Assembly (NCBI GenBank): GCA_019096065.1
Contig: JAGUCH010000006.1
Location: 330,001-394,000, forward strand
Direction: 5' to 3'
DNA length: 64,000 bases
Origin: Paracyclopina nana
Taxonomy: Eukaryota; Arthropoda; Copepoda; Cyclopoida; Cyclopettidae
Shown here: piece by piece, positions 28,843-39,324 of the stretch
How the letters are laid out: each line of letters opens with the position of its first letter
Position numbering within the stretch: position 1 is the stretch's first letter
Made by a program: the position numbers and the translations under genes
The notes under the pieces: generated by a model
The model's input: only the letters and a program-made list of their open reading frames with translations
Told to the model about the DNA's origin: nothing
Databases searched by the model: none

Positions 28843-30606
28843 ATGGTGGTAAATGTTCAAGCAATGTGGAACATATTGCACTCACTGATTTTAATTGATT
28901 TGGTATATTCATTGAACATCATTGATGTTTTGCAAGTTTTGAAATGGAATTCAGTCCATTTGGTTCACCAAAATCAGCATCAATATCTTGACATGATATT
29001 GCAAAATGGAGGCAATATTTATTGGAGATGCTCTTCATTCAATCAGTTGAATTGTACCATGCAAAAAAACATTGTGCTGGTAGAACCCACTTCAAAAATG
29101 GCATCAAAATGCATCACTGAAGCAAAGTCTCCTTTTACTATTCTCATTTGGAACATGACAGAATCAGTTGTGCTCCAAACTGAATCCGGATTTTATGTGG
29201 CAAATTCTCAGCTGAAATTTTGCTATCATCAGCAACAAACTCTTTGCCGCCAAAATAGATTTGACCTGACTGGTTTGGCCATCAGAGGAGTATTCATGCA
29301 AACCTCTGATAAAGAACATGAAGTAGTTGTCCATATTCTAAAAGCAATCCAAAAGCATCTCAATTTCACCTTAACATTGGACCTGACTCTAACTCCAGAT
29401 GATTGGGGCTCAAGTCCTAAAAATTATTCAGATTGGACCAATCAATCAACCTACACAGGTATAGTATAAGTGTGTGTTCTTACATACGTCATAGTGTGAC
29501 AATGTTAACTATAATATACAAACTTCTGAGTAGTATTTGTAATGCATGTTTCTTTTATTTTAGGAATGTATGGAGAGTTTTTAAATGATGATAGGGTTAC
29601 ATTAACTGGTAATCATTACAAAATTTCTTACAATCGGTTTATGGTTGCTGACTTTCTTCATCCAACTTTGACGTACAAAAAAAGGCTTTTCACAAATTTG
29701 GAATTAACACCAAAACTAGCTGATTGGTCCTTTTTTACGAGGCCATTTCGGTGGACTGCATGGGCTTGTTTGATCTCGATTCTAGGCCTAGCACTCACTT
29801 CATTACTTATTTCAGCAAAAATGAGGGCGAACAGGAGCAAACATTGCTTCGCTTGTTCAGCATGGTTTTTGTATACTTTAGCTTTCTCATATTACAGCGC
29901 ATTTCAAACCATGTTTTTTGCCACCAAACATGAATTTCCAGTGAAGACCTTGACTGAAGCAATATTAGCCTATCCAAAGTACAAGTTGGTAGTAGTTAAA
30001 GGGCATGACCTGATAATCAGGGAAAAAGCATCAGATGGCATTGATTTATATGTTCAATTTTTCAATAAGCTTAACAACGACTATGAATACTACATGGATT
30101 CACTCGAGGTAATGTTCCAAAGCATTGCATTGATTCAAACAATCTTGAAGTGAAGTCAATTTTGAGGCAATTTTGACCAATGATGATTTTATCGTGTTAA
30201 TTTTTGGCAGGAAGGTATTGAACTGATTGACAAGATTCCTGGAGCCATGTTGCTCTCAGCTGATGTGTATTTATCTGGAGCCATTTACCATCAATACAAA
30301 GGAAAGAAGCAATATTTTTCATCGCAACCTACTGCCACAGAACTTGTTGGACTTCACATCAAGAAACATTCTCCATTTAAATCAAGTCTTAATTATGCAT
30401 TGTTAAAATTGCATGAATCAGGTGATTTAGATCAGATTGAAATCCCATTGAAGATGTTTTCAAAATCCCAAAATCAGCAAATTCAATTGCAAGCTGAGCA
30501 GCAGCCATTGAAACTTGATTACCTTAACTTGTTTACTTCTTTTATTATTTATGGGGCATCTGTCATTTGTTCTTTGATTGTGTTAGGCCTTGAGAAAATA
30601 AACTGA
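28843..30606 (+). CDS. Ionotropic receptor (IR) gene 2 of tandem cluster, 518 aa
   Basis: Model: join(28843..29458, 29564..30108, 30211..30606). It starts with a probable signal peptide (MWNILHSLILIDLVYS), then a short extracellular N-terminus beginning NIIDVLQVLKWNSVHLV. Next come S1 (FDLTGLAIRGVF; KHLNFTLTLDLT; KISYNRFMVADFL), the pre-M1 motif DWSFFTRPFRWTAW, M1 (ACLISILGLALTSLL), the CFACSAW pore segment, M3 (FSYYSAFQTMFFAT), S2 and the last helix (FTSFIIYGASVICSLIVLGL). The family forms ligand-gated cation channels in sensory neuron membranes. It is closest to IR gene 3. Several N-glycosylation sites are visible in the N-terminal half. Ligand unknown. Confidence 0.9.
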
Positions 30607-30814
30607 AATTTTGTCATTTGTGCTCCTTGTTCCATAGCATGAAAATTTTCCCCTACCTTATTGATTGGCTTTCCCTTACAGAGTTCAAGAAATGTCATTT
30701 TCACAATTCACAATAATTTGCATGTCAAGAAAGCAAATATTTTGATCTTATGTTAGCAACAGTTGTTAGGTATTTTTTTACATTTGCTTAACAGTAGGCC
30801 TTAAAAATCATGGA

Positions 30815-32491
30815 ATGAAAATGCTGTTACTTAATTTTTACTTACTGGCTTTCTCTCAATTGGCTTACACTCTGGAGATCATTGATGTCTTGGAAGAATT
30901 ACAATGGAAGTCATTTAATTTGGTTGTCAGGTGGCAGCATAAAAGTAAAGACTACATCAACTTATTCAAAGACTTAAGTTTTTATTGGAAATACCAAAAT
31001 TTTGATCAATATGAATGTTCCAAGGGAGAAAACATAATTTTGATTGAGCCAACTTCCAAAGAGGCAGCAAAATGCATCACCAATGCAACATTTCCATTTT
31101 CTGTGCTCATCATGAATATGACAGAAAGGTTGGAACTCAACTCTTCATCTGGATTTTACTTGGCAAATTCACATCTGGAAACTTGCTATCATGTGTCTAA
31201 AACCATTTGCAATCAAAATAGGTTCAACCTTACTGGATTGGCAATAAGAGGTGTTTTCAATTATGCTCCAGACAAGGAGCATGAAATGACCCAAAACATT
31301 CTGAGGGAGCTACAAAAATCCCTTAACTTTACCTTAACATTGGACTTGACCAAATATCCTAATGATTGGGGATTGGGTCCTACAAATTCCACAGATTGGT
31401 CCAACAAAACTGCTTATCCAGGTAAAAAAAAATAATTAAGGTAAATAGCGATAAGTCATGCAAATGTTTATTTTTAGGGATGTTTGGTGAGTTTTTGAAT
31501 GATGACAAGTTCTCGATTTTGGGCAATCATTACAAAATCTCTTACTATCGATATTTGGTTGCTGACTTTATTCATCCAACTTTGCCGTACAGAGAGAGGC
31601 TTTTCACTAATTTAGCATTGTCCACAAAAGTTGCTGATTGGTCCTTTTTCATGAGGCCTTTCCAGCCACGCGTCTGGGCCTTCATTTGCTTTTTTCTTGG
31701 CCTTGCTATGATCTTGGGAATAATTTCAAACAAAAAGCACGCTAACAAAAGCAAAAATTGTTTCGCTTGCTCGGCATCATTCCTGTATGTTTTGGCTTTC
31801 TCCTACTACAGCGCATCTCAAACCATGTTTTTTGCCACCAAAAATGAATTTCCCGTGCAAACTTTGGAAGATGCAATCATGGCCTATCCAAAGTACAAAC
31901 TTGTCATCATTAAGGCGCATGACCTAACAATCAGGGAGAAAGCATCAGATGGCATCGATTTATATGTGCAATTACTCAACAAAATTAACAACGGCTATGA
32001 ATATTACATGAGCTCTGTTGAGGTACTTAAGGAGAACTTAGTCTAAGTAAATAAATCTACTTATATACATATTTTTATTTATTTAGGATGGCATTGAAGT
32101 GATTGACAAAATTCCTGGAACAATCTTGCTTGCAGCTGATATTTACTTATCCGGAATCATAAATCACAAATACAAAGGAAGGAAGGCATTCTTTGCCTTA
32201 AAATCTTATGTATCTAAGCTTGGTGGACTTTTTGTTAAGAAACACTCACCATTGAGATCAAGTCTTAATTATGCAGCCTTGAGGCTACAAGAATCTGGCA
32301 GCTTGGAGCAGATTGAGGCACCATTGAAACTCTATTCTAAATCCCAAAATACCCAAATTCAACTCAATCAAGAGGAAGAGTCATTCTCACTTGATTTCTT
32401 TAACTTGTTTACTTGTTTTCTTGCCTTTGCAGTCTTTATGTTATGTGCCTTACTCACTTTGCTATTTGAGATTAAAAAATATAAGCATTGA
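30815..32491 (+). CDS. Ionotropic receptor (IR) gene 3 of tandem cluster, 518 aa
   Basis: Model: join(30815..31421, 31478..32022, 32087..32491). Signal peptide MKMLLLNFYLLAFSQLAYT, then the same domain order as IR gene 2: FNLTGLAIRGVF and LNFTLTLDLT in S1, GNHYKISYYRYLVADF, DWSFFMRPF, M1 (VWAFICFFLGLAMILGII), CFACSASF, M3 (FSYYSASQTMFFAT), S2 with KKHSPLRSSLNYAAL, and the last helix FLAFAVFMLCALLTLLF. It is a recent tandem duplicate of IR gene 2: intron positions and phases are identical and exon 2 has the same length. An acceptor-like TTGCTTAACAG lies 20 nt before the ATG. Function as for gene 2; the ligand cannot be predicted. Confidence 0.9.
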
Positions 32492-33403
32492 CAGTAACTA
32501 TTCATCAGGAAAGGTTGGCACCACAAAAATACAATTGCAAAAGTCAAAGTGAGATCAAGATGACCTATAATGTAAGGTGACCTCTAATCTCAGTTGTACT
32601 TCTACACTTCATCTGACAATGCTATGGAAGGGCTTCTGATGGAAAAAGTAGAGTTCTATGAATAGTGAGTTTTATGAAAAAGCTGTCAGATAATAGAAAA
32701 CGCCTTATTTACGCAATTTTTGAAGTAAACATTCCATGTCTGGTAAAGCTGATTAACAGGCTCCTCCCACTCTAGCACTAAAAAATGGCGCTAAATTCTA
32801 AATTTGAATCTCCCGCTTTTTCATTGAAGCAAGCAGCATCATCTGTTTTTTGGATAAAAAATGAATAAATAAATACTGTTTTTAAGAAAGTGACCATTTT
32901 TTACTGTTTTATAACTATTTTGAAAATCCATTTTGAAATCTTTTTTTTTCTCGGCGCCCCGAACTCAACGTAAATCGAGGAAAACTGAGAAAGATTCAGA
33001 ACAAGCAGAAATGTCAAACTCGACTTTTGAAAGTGTCCAACTCTTCAAGTCAGGTAAGCCATAGTTTTTTTTATTACAATTAGCTAGTTGTCAATAAAAA
33101 TAACACAATAACTATCCATTTCAAGTTAAACAATTTAAATAGCTTAAGAAGAGCTAATTGGTTTATTCATAATGGTAGTTTAAATAAATCTAAAGTCTGC
33201 ATCAATTCATAAAATTACCCCCTAAAAGTGCACTGGGTGAGTCATCAAAAAAACCTTATATGTACAAGCATTTTATGTACGTACTATTTTTATGAAGTGT
33301 ACTGAAACACTTGTAATTATAGCATATGACTGAAACCTCTATTGACAAAACGATTTGAATCATTTTTTTGCCAGTGCATTGATTTCAGCCACATGTTGTC
33401 AAA
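32492..33403 (+). promoter_or_regulatory. Upstream region of first sulfotransferase with orphan 5' exon
   Basis: At 33,011 an ATG begins 43 bases (MSNSTFESVQLFKS) that end at a strong donor (TCAG/GTAAGC, intron from 33,054), preceded by leader-like sequence. The next acceptor (TTGATTTCAG, ending 33,388) lies 15 nt before the sulfotransferase ATG, but joining them puts the small frame out of phase. It is therefore either a 5'UTR exon with a uORF or the first exon of another gene. The rest of the stretch shows nothing. Confidence 0.35.
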
Positions 33404-34724
33404 ATGGGGAAAGAGCAACAAGGTCATGTGAGCTTGAAATTGATGCTGTCAGCATGTATTTTAAGCCTGGTGATGCTCATGAGCATAGCAATGTATTTTG
33501 AGCATTACAACAGTGTATTCATAATCAGTGCACAAGCTGGAACAACTGAAGACAATCCTTTGGTTGAACTGCCAACAATGACTACCACAGCATTTGCTTC
33601 AGGGGCGAAACAATGCAAACCTCAGCAAAGATTGGCATTTGCCAAAACTCACAAAACTGGTGGTTCAACTTTGCAAAATATTTTTCTTCGCTATGGCTAC
33701 TTGAATGGGCTTTCCTTCGCATTGCCAAAGCGAGCATGGTTCTTTGGCTTTGATTACTCGTTCAATGCAAGCATGGTGACAAACTACGCATGGAATAAGA
33801 ATAAAACTTTTGACATCATGGCATTTCATTGCTTATGGAACAGCAGCGAGGTGGACAAAGTGATCCCAAAGCCATCAGTCCGGATTACTTTACTTCGCGA
33901 TCCAGTGGACACATTCGAATCCGGATACGTTTACATGGGTTTGCAAAAAGCATATGGCTTGAACATTAACGAGTTTGCGAAGCGTATCGTCAACCTTAAT
34001 TATCCAAAAAGACGACTTAACAGTAAGTTAACTTGATTGAATTGTTGCCGAACTTGCATTTCCAACTTATTAGCTTGGTTTGACAAAAATGAGCTCCTAT
34101 GGGATTTGGGCATGAACACGTCAAAGATGTCAGACAGCTCAGCTGTTCGACATATGATTGAATACTTTGAAACAAACTTTGACCTAGTTCTGATTTCTGA
34201 GCGTTTTGACGAGTCATTGATTGTCATGAAAGAGCTGCTGTGTTGGGACTTTGAAGATATTGTCTACCTCAAAGTACGTCAAATTTTAAAGTAACCAATT
34301 TTCATTATTCATAAGCCACAATTGTTTTTCTCAGCAAAATGAAAGGGGGGATGAGTTCAAGTCGACATCGATAACTCCAGAGTCCAGATTGATTCTCCAG
34401 CATTGGCTGTGGGCTGATTTTGAATTGTACAACTACTTCAGCCACAAGCTTGACTCCCAACTGGCTTCAAAGGACTCGGTCAAATTCAGCAGTGACTTGA
34501 GAACTCTTCAGCGAATGAACATTGGCTTGAAGTCAAAGTGCAATGCGCATGAAGTGGATAATGCCCTGATGAAAGGCACAGTTTTGCACATGGCTCATCC
34601 CATGGTCAAGGCTTACAACTTGAACAAGAATTGCACATTGTATGGCATTTCAGAGCCATCTTTTGTGAACATGATCAGATCTCAGCAGGAAAAAGGCAGG
34701 CCAACTAGGCATAGCATAAATTGA
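33404..34724 (+). CDS. Gal3ST-like sulfotransferase 1 (galactosylceramide type), 402 aa
   Basis: Golgi enzymes of this family move sulfate from PAPS to galactose 3-OH on glycolipids or glycans. Model: join(33404..34022, 34074..34273, 34335..34724). A short basic tail plus a hydrophobic segment (LKLMLSACILSLVMLMSIAM) makes a type II membrane anchor. The PAPS 5'-phosphosulfate loop is FAKTHKTGGSTLQNI; the 3'-phosphate motif is ITLLRDPVDTFESGY. Other family features are DIMAFH, FDLVLISERFDESL and the CNAHEVDNALMKGTVLH end region. N-glycosylation sites occur. The neighbour at 34,886 is a tandem duplicate with identical exon-2 length (200 nt). Substrate unknown. Confidence 0.92.
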
Positions 34725-34885
34725 CACTTATAGTCCTCACATTTCAAAGGCTTACACTCAAACAAGTGTTTGTTTGTTTCAAAATGCATAGTACACATTC
34801 ATACTGTTTAAATGTACTACATCTGTCAGTTAATTTTTAAATGTGGTTCAGGTAATCAGACCTTTGAAAGGCTGATATAAATAAA

Positions 34886-36241
34886 ATGATAGCAACAACT
34901 AAAGGTGCTTTTGTGGCAATTGGGCTTTCTTCCGCTGCGATTTTGACAATATACCATTGGACTCTAAGGGAGTCAATCATGAGCCACTCGATTAATCAAT
35001 GTAAGTACAAATGGCTGATTGCCTCCATTAATAACTCAGTTTTGCTTCCAGCCCGAGAACTACAATCGAAGCTCAGCTGTTTTACCAAGGAAAGTGCAGT
35101 GCCTGAGATTGCCTCAGCAACGAAACAATGCAAGCATCAGCAAAGAGTGGCATTTGCAAAAACTCACAAAACTGGTGGTTCGACTTTGCAAAACATTTTG
35201 CTTCGATATGGCTACAACAATGGGCTTTCATTTGCGCTGCCCAAGAACAGTTGGGTGTTCAGTCCTGATTTATCGTTCAACGCTGACATGGTGTCGCAAT
35301 ACTCATGGAATCCGGAAGGCACCTTTGATATCATGGCATTTCATAGTCGATGGAACGGAAGCGAGGTGGACAAAGTGATCCCAAAGCCATCATTCCGGAT
35401 TACACTCCTTCGTGATCCAGTGGACACATTCGAATCCGGATATGTCTACATGGGCATGGCCAAGTCATCAAAAAAAGACATCAATGAGTACGCAAAGTCA
35501 GTCATCAGTACATCTTTTCCAAAGCGAGATCCAAGACGTAAGTCCTCCAATGTACTTTTTGTATCGCGACAATGACCTCTTTTGCAGGATGGTTTGGTCC
35601 AAATCAGCTCATTTGGGATTTGGGCGTAAACATCACTGGGGCTGAGAACAGTGAGTCTGTTCGACAAATCATTCGCCAAATTGATGAAAACTTTGACCTA
35701 GTCATGATTGCTGAGCGTTTTGACGAGTCCTTGATTCTCTTGAAGGAGCTGCTTTGTTGGGACATTGACGACATTTTGTACATCAAAGTAACACAATAAT
35801 AGAGACTGCGCTCTTCCCAAATATATGCTTTTCTTGTATCTTTCACAGCTGAATGAGCGACAAGATCAGTTCAAGTCAGCTTCGATAAGCGAAGAAACCA
35901 GGCTGATTTTGCAGCAATGGCAGTGGCCTGACTATCAATTGTATTCCTACTTCAATGCAAAGCTAACAGCCAAGTTGGCGGAATTTGGACATGCCAAAAT
36001 GTTGGAAAGCCTCCAGTATTTCCAGAGAAGACAGCAAGAATTAAAGGAAGGTTGTGATCCTCATGAAGTGGACAATGAGCTATTGGAAGGCACAGTGTTG
36101 CACCAAGGTCATGAAATGATCAAGCCCATCGACATCAATGACCACTGCACTAATTTCATCATTTTTGAGCCAGAATTTGTGAAGATGATCAGGAACCAAC
36201 AAGACCAAGGAAAGCCAGCTCCAATTTTTCCAGAATTATGA
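34886..36241 (+). CDS. Gal3ST-like sulfotransferase 2, tandem duplicate, 397 or 414 aa
   Basis: Model: join(34886..35000, 35052..35537, 35588..35787, 35849..36241), 397 aa. The 51-nt stretch 35,001-35,051 has perfect donor GTAAGT and acceptor TGCTTCCAG but is also an open multiple of three, so retention would give 414 aa. N-terminal helix GAFVAIGLSSAAILTIYHW (type II anchor). PAPS motifs FAKTHKTGGSTLQNI and ITLLRDPVDTFESGY are identical to copy 1. LVMIAERFDESLILLKELLC and CDPHEVDNELLEGTVLH follow. Only 161 bp separate it from the stop of copy 1. Catalytic motifs are intact, so it is probably active. Confidence 0.9.
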
Positions 36242-38040
36242 CATTAAAATTATTATAAATATTATTGCGATCTCAAGCATTTGAACATTTGAAAATGAAA
36301 GCTGCAAAACCACAATCATTGTATTTTTATGATTTTTACCTTTTTAAAACAGCTGTGATCATGACACAGCATTTAAAAAAATTAACACTTGATATCAAAT
36401 CAACTATATGTAAAACATTTGTGCCATTTTCAAACCATAAACAAATTTGTTAGCCACTTTCTGTATTTTAAAACAGGAATTATGGGCAAAAAATTAGTGA
36501 TTTTGAAATTTAAGTGAGTGGGCTTGAATTTGAAAAATCTGTTTTAGTAGACATTAGAGAAAGTATTAATGGAATTTGATGATGCAGCAGCTGAAATTAT
36601 GCCAAATGCAACGGTTGAATGAAGTGGGTAAACATTTAAAAAAAGGCTTTAGGCATCGTGACCGAGTCGGCTTTTTCTCTGATTGAACCAGCACAGTGGG
36701 AACATGCAGGACTGAGGCCCCAAAAAGTCCCCAGCAAGAATCTCTGCAATGGGCTCTTTTGCGCCCACTGTGGGGTAAAGAGAAGTAAAGGCCCCCCGCG
36801 GGGTCAAAAATTGCAATTTCTTCACACGAGAATCATGTCTAGTAATACTGTCGACTCTCATTGCTGTTGCGGTAGGATTCAAATTTCCCGCCATCATGAA
36901 ATCGGGTCAAATGTAAACAAACGCGCGTGCACATTAGTGTCACTGCTAATGTAACGCCGCTGTTTCTTTATTGTAATTAGAAAAAGACTTTAAACCAACA
37001 TTTTTCGCTCCCAAGTCTAATTTAACTTTTTTGAATAATTTTCAGGATTTCTTTAAATAACTTTTTTTAGATTTTTCAAAATTAGTTTTAGACTTAAAAA
37101 AGCACTATTTTATTGATTTTTCAGTTATTTTCAATAAAGTTGGGTTAAAGCAGGGCTGAGCCTTGTTTTTTGAAAAAAATGAATTTTTTTGAGGGCATTT
37201 TTTCTGCCTGTCAAATCTAACAAGTTTCACTTCTGCATTTTTGTGCATCATACGCTAAATAGCATACCTTGCACTTTTTGAAGCATCAACAAAAATGCAG
37301 AAATTGGGCTCACCAGAAATTCAAAGAATGCTCAGCCATATGATGAAGTTTGTACACTTCACATGGGGGGCCTTTTCTAAATTGGCAGAATTTGCACACT
37401 GTGCTGAGCAAATGCCTTTAAAAGTCGACTTTTCCAGCACTAATACACAATCCTTTACATTTGCCTCTGCAAAACACAGGAATTTTTGGGAAGAAAAAGC
37501 AGTGCGTTTTTTCGCCCGTTTTCCCCAGTGTGCGCGTGTGTCACATAGGAAAGAAATTCGGTTGGCAATCATCGTGTCAACGCTTTAAGATGGTGAAATT
37601 TTCCTCTGTGGAGGAGACAACTGGATTTCATGCAAATACATAGCCAAAATGCACCCGAAAATTTTAGCCCTAAATTGGCTTTTAATTGCTGAACGAAGCC
37701 AAATATGATCAATTTATATTCAGCAGTTTTTGATGAAGATCTCCCATCATCATAATAATGATGATGATGATAATCCGGGCTAAAAATGCAAAATATCAGA
37801 ATTTGTAAGAGATGGATGCAATTTCGCGGGAGAAGAGATATTTATCAGGGTGAAATCCAATTTTCTGACATTTGATCCCAAAATTGGCGCAGCCAAACAA
37901 TATATGTAAAATATGGGTAATTTTGTGCTGGTACGATGGACGTTAGCGGACCAAAGTGGCGCAAGAAGAAAACGAACTGAAAAAATTAAAAGCAAAAAAA
38001 GACAAATTTTAGCAAATATAGGCAAGTTTTTAGAAAAACA
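36242..38040. other. Intergenic region, no gene seen
   Basis: AT-rich sequence without splice-consistent coding frames. It contains the recurrent motif CACAGTGGG and its complement (near 36,693 and 36,768), and a short ATGATG-type microsatellite near 37,750. Confidence 0.4.
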
Positions 38041-39035
38041 AAGCAAGTTTCAGCAAGACTAGGCAAGTTTAAGCGAAACTAGGCTAGTTTCAGCAAGACT
38101 AGGCAAGTTTCAGCAAAACTAGGCAAGTTTCAGCAAAACTAGGCAAGTTTTAGCAAACTAGGCAAGTTTCAGCAAAAGTGAGCATGTTTCAGCAAAGGTG
38201 AGCAAGTTTCAGCCAAACTAGGCAAGTTTCTGCAATACTAGACAAGTTTCGACAAAAGTGAGCAAGTTTCAGCAATACTAGGCAAGTTTCAGAAATCTTT
38301 GCAAATTTCAGCAAGAAGAGGCAAGTTTCAGCATAGGTGAGCAGGTTTAAGCAAAGGTGAGCAAGTTTAAGCAAAAATAGACAAGTTTCGGCAAAACTGA
38401 GCAAGTTTCAGCAATACTAGGCAAGTTTCAGAAATCTGTGCAAGTTTCAGCAAAGCTATGCACGTTTCAGCAAAACTAGGCAAGTTTTAGCAAACTAGGC
38501 AAGTTTCAGCAAAAGTGAGCATGTTTCAGCAAAGGTGAGCAAGTTTCAGCCAAACTAGGCAAGTTTCTGCAATACTAGACAAGTTTCGACAAAAGTGAGC
38601 AAGTTTCAGCAATACTAGGCAAGTTTCAGAAATCTTTGCAAATTTCAGCAAGAAGAGGCAAGTTTCAGCATAGGTGAGCAGGTTTAAGCAAAGGTGAGCA
38701 AGTTTAAGCAAAAATAGACAAGTTTCGGCAAAACTGAGCAAGTTTCAGCAATACTAGGCAAGTTTCAGAAATCTGTGCAAGTTTCAGCAAAGCTATGCAC
38801 GTTTGAGCAAAACTAGGCAAGTTTTAGCAAACTAGGCAAGTTTCAGCAAAAGTGAGCATGTTTCAGCAAAGGTGAGCAAGTTTCAGCAAAACTAGGCAAG
38901 TTTCTGCAATACTAGACAAGTTTCGGCAAAAGTGAGCAAGTTTCAGCAATACTACACAAGTTTCTGCAAAACTAGGCAAGTTTCAGCAAAGCTATGCACG
39001 TTTCAGCAAAACTAGGCAAGTTTCAGCAATTTACA
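38041..39035. repeat. 20-bp minisatellite with 337-bp higher-order duplication
   Basis: Units are variants of GGCAAGTTTCAGCAAAACTA (with AGGTGAGC, AATACTA and GAAATCT variants). A block of 16-17 units starting near 38,150 recurs 337 bp later almost base for base. Open frames inside it on the minus strand are duplicated chance frames. Confidence 0.95.
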
Positions 39036-39044
39036 GCACTAGAG

Positions 39045-39324
39045 TTAGCGCGAGTACGGTACGCGTACTACCAAACTGAGCGAGTTCACGTTTTTGCCGC
39101 TAGATGGCGCTCGCGTCCGCACGAGAGATTCAAGTGAAGCGCGTTTGATCTCGTGATCTCGGGTTCAGTCATCGCTGGAACTTTGAATGGTTCACATCCA
39201 TCGTGCATGATAATCATTTCCCATTAAAAATTGCGGCTTCTGCTATATCTCACATTACATTGCATGTAGGAGCATAAAGTGCAATTTTTTCGTCTATTCT
39301 ACAATTCGCGAGAATCCGCCAAAG
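39045..39324 (+). promoter_or_regulatory. Candidate promoter and non-coding first exon
   Basis: CG-rich sequence (for example GAGTACGGTACGCGTACTAC, and GCTAGATGGCGCTCGCG at about 39,100) is followed by about 200 bp of ordinary sequence ending at a consensus donor (CCAAAG/GTAAGC, 39,325). No long frame is present. It would suit the 5' end of a plus-strand gene; the only downstream plus-strand candidate is the one at 55.8-59.0 kb. Speculative. Confidence 0.3.

Noticed and set aside
38189..38741. Two identical 71-codon minus-strand frames
   Set aside because: Products of the 337-bp duplication in a minisatellite; no start context or splice sites.
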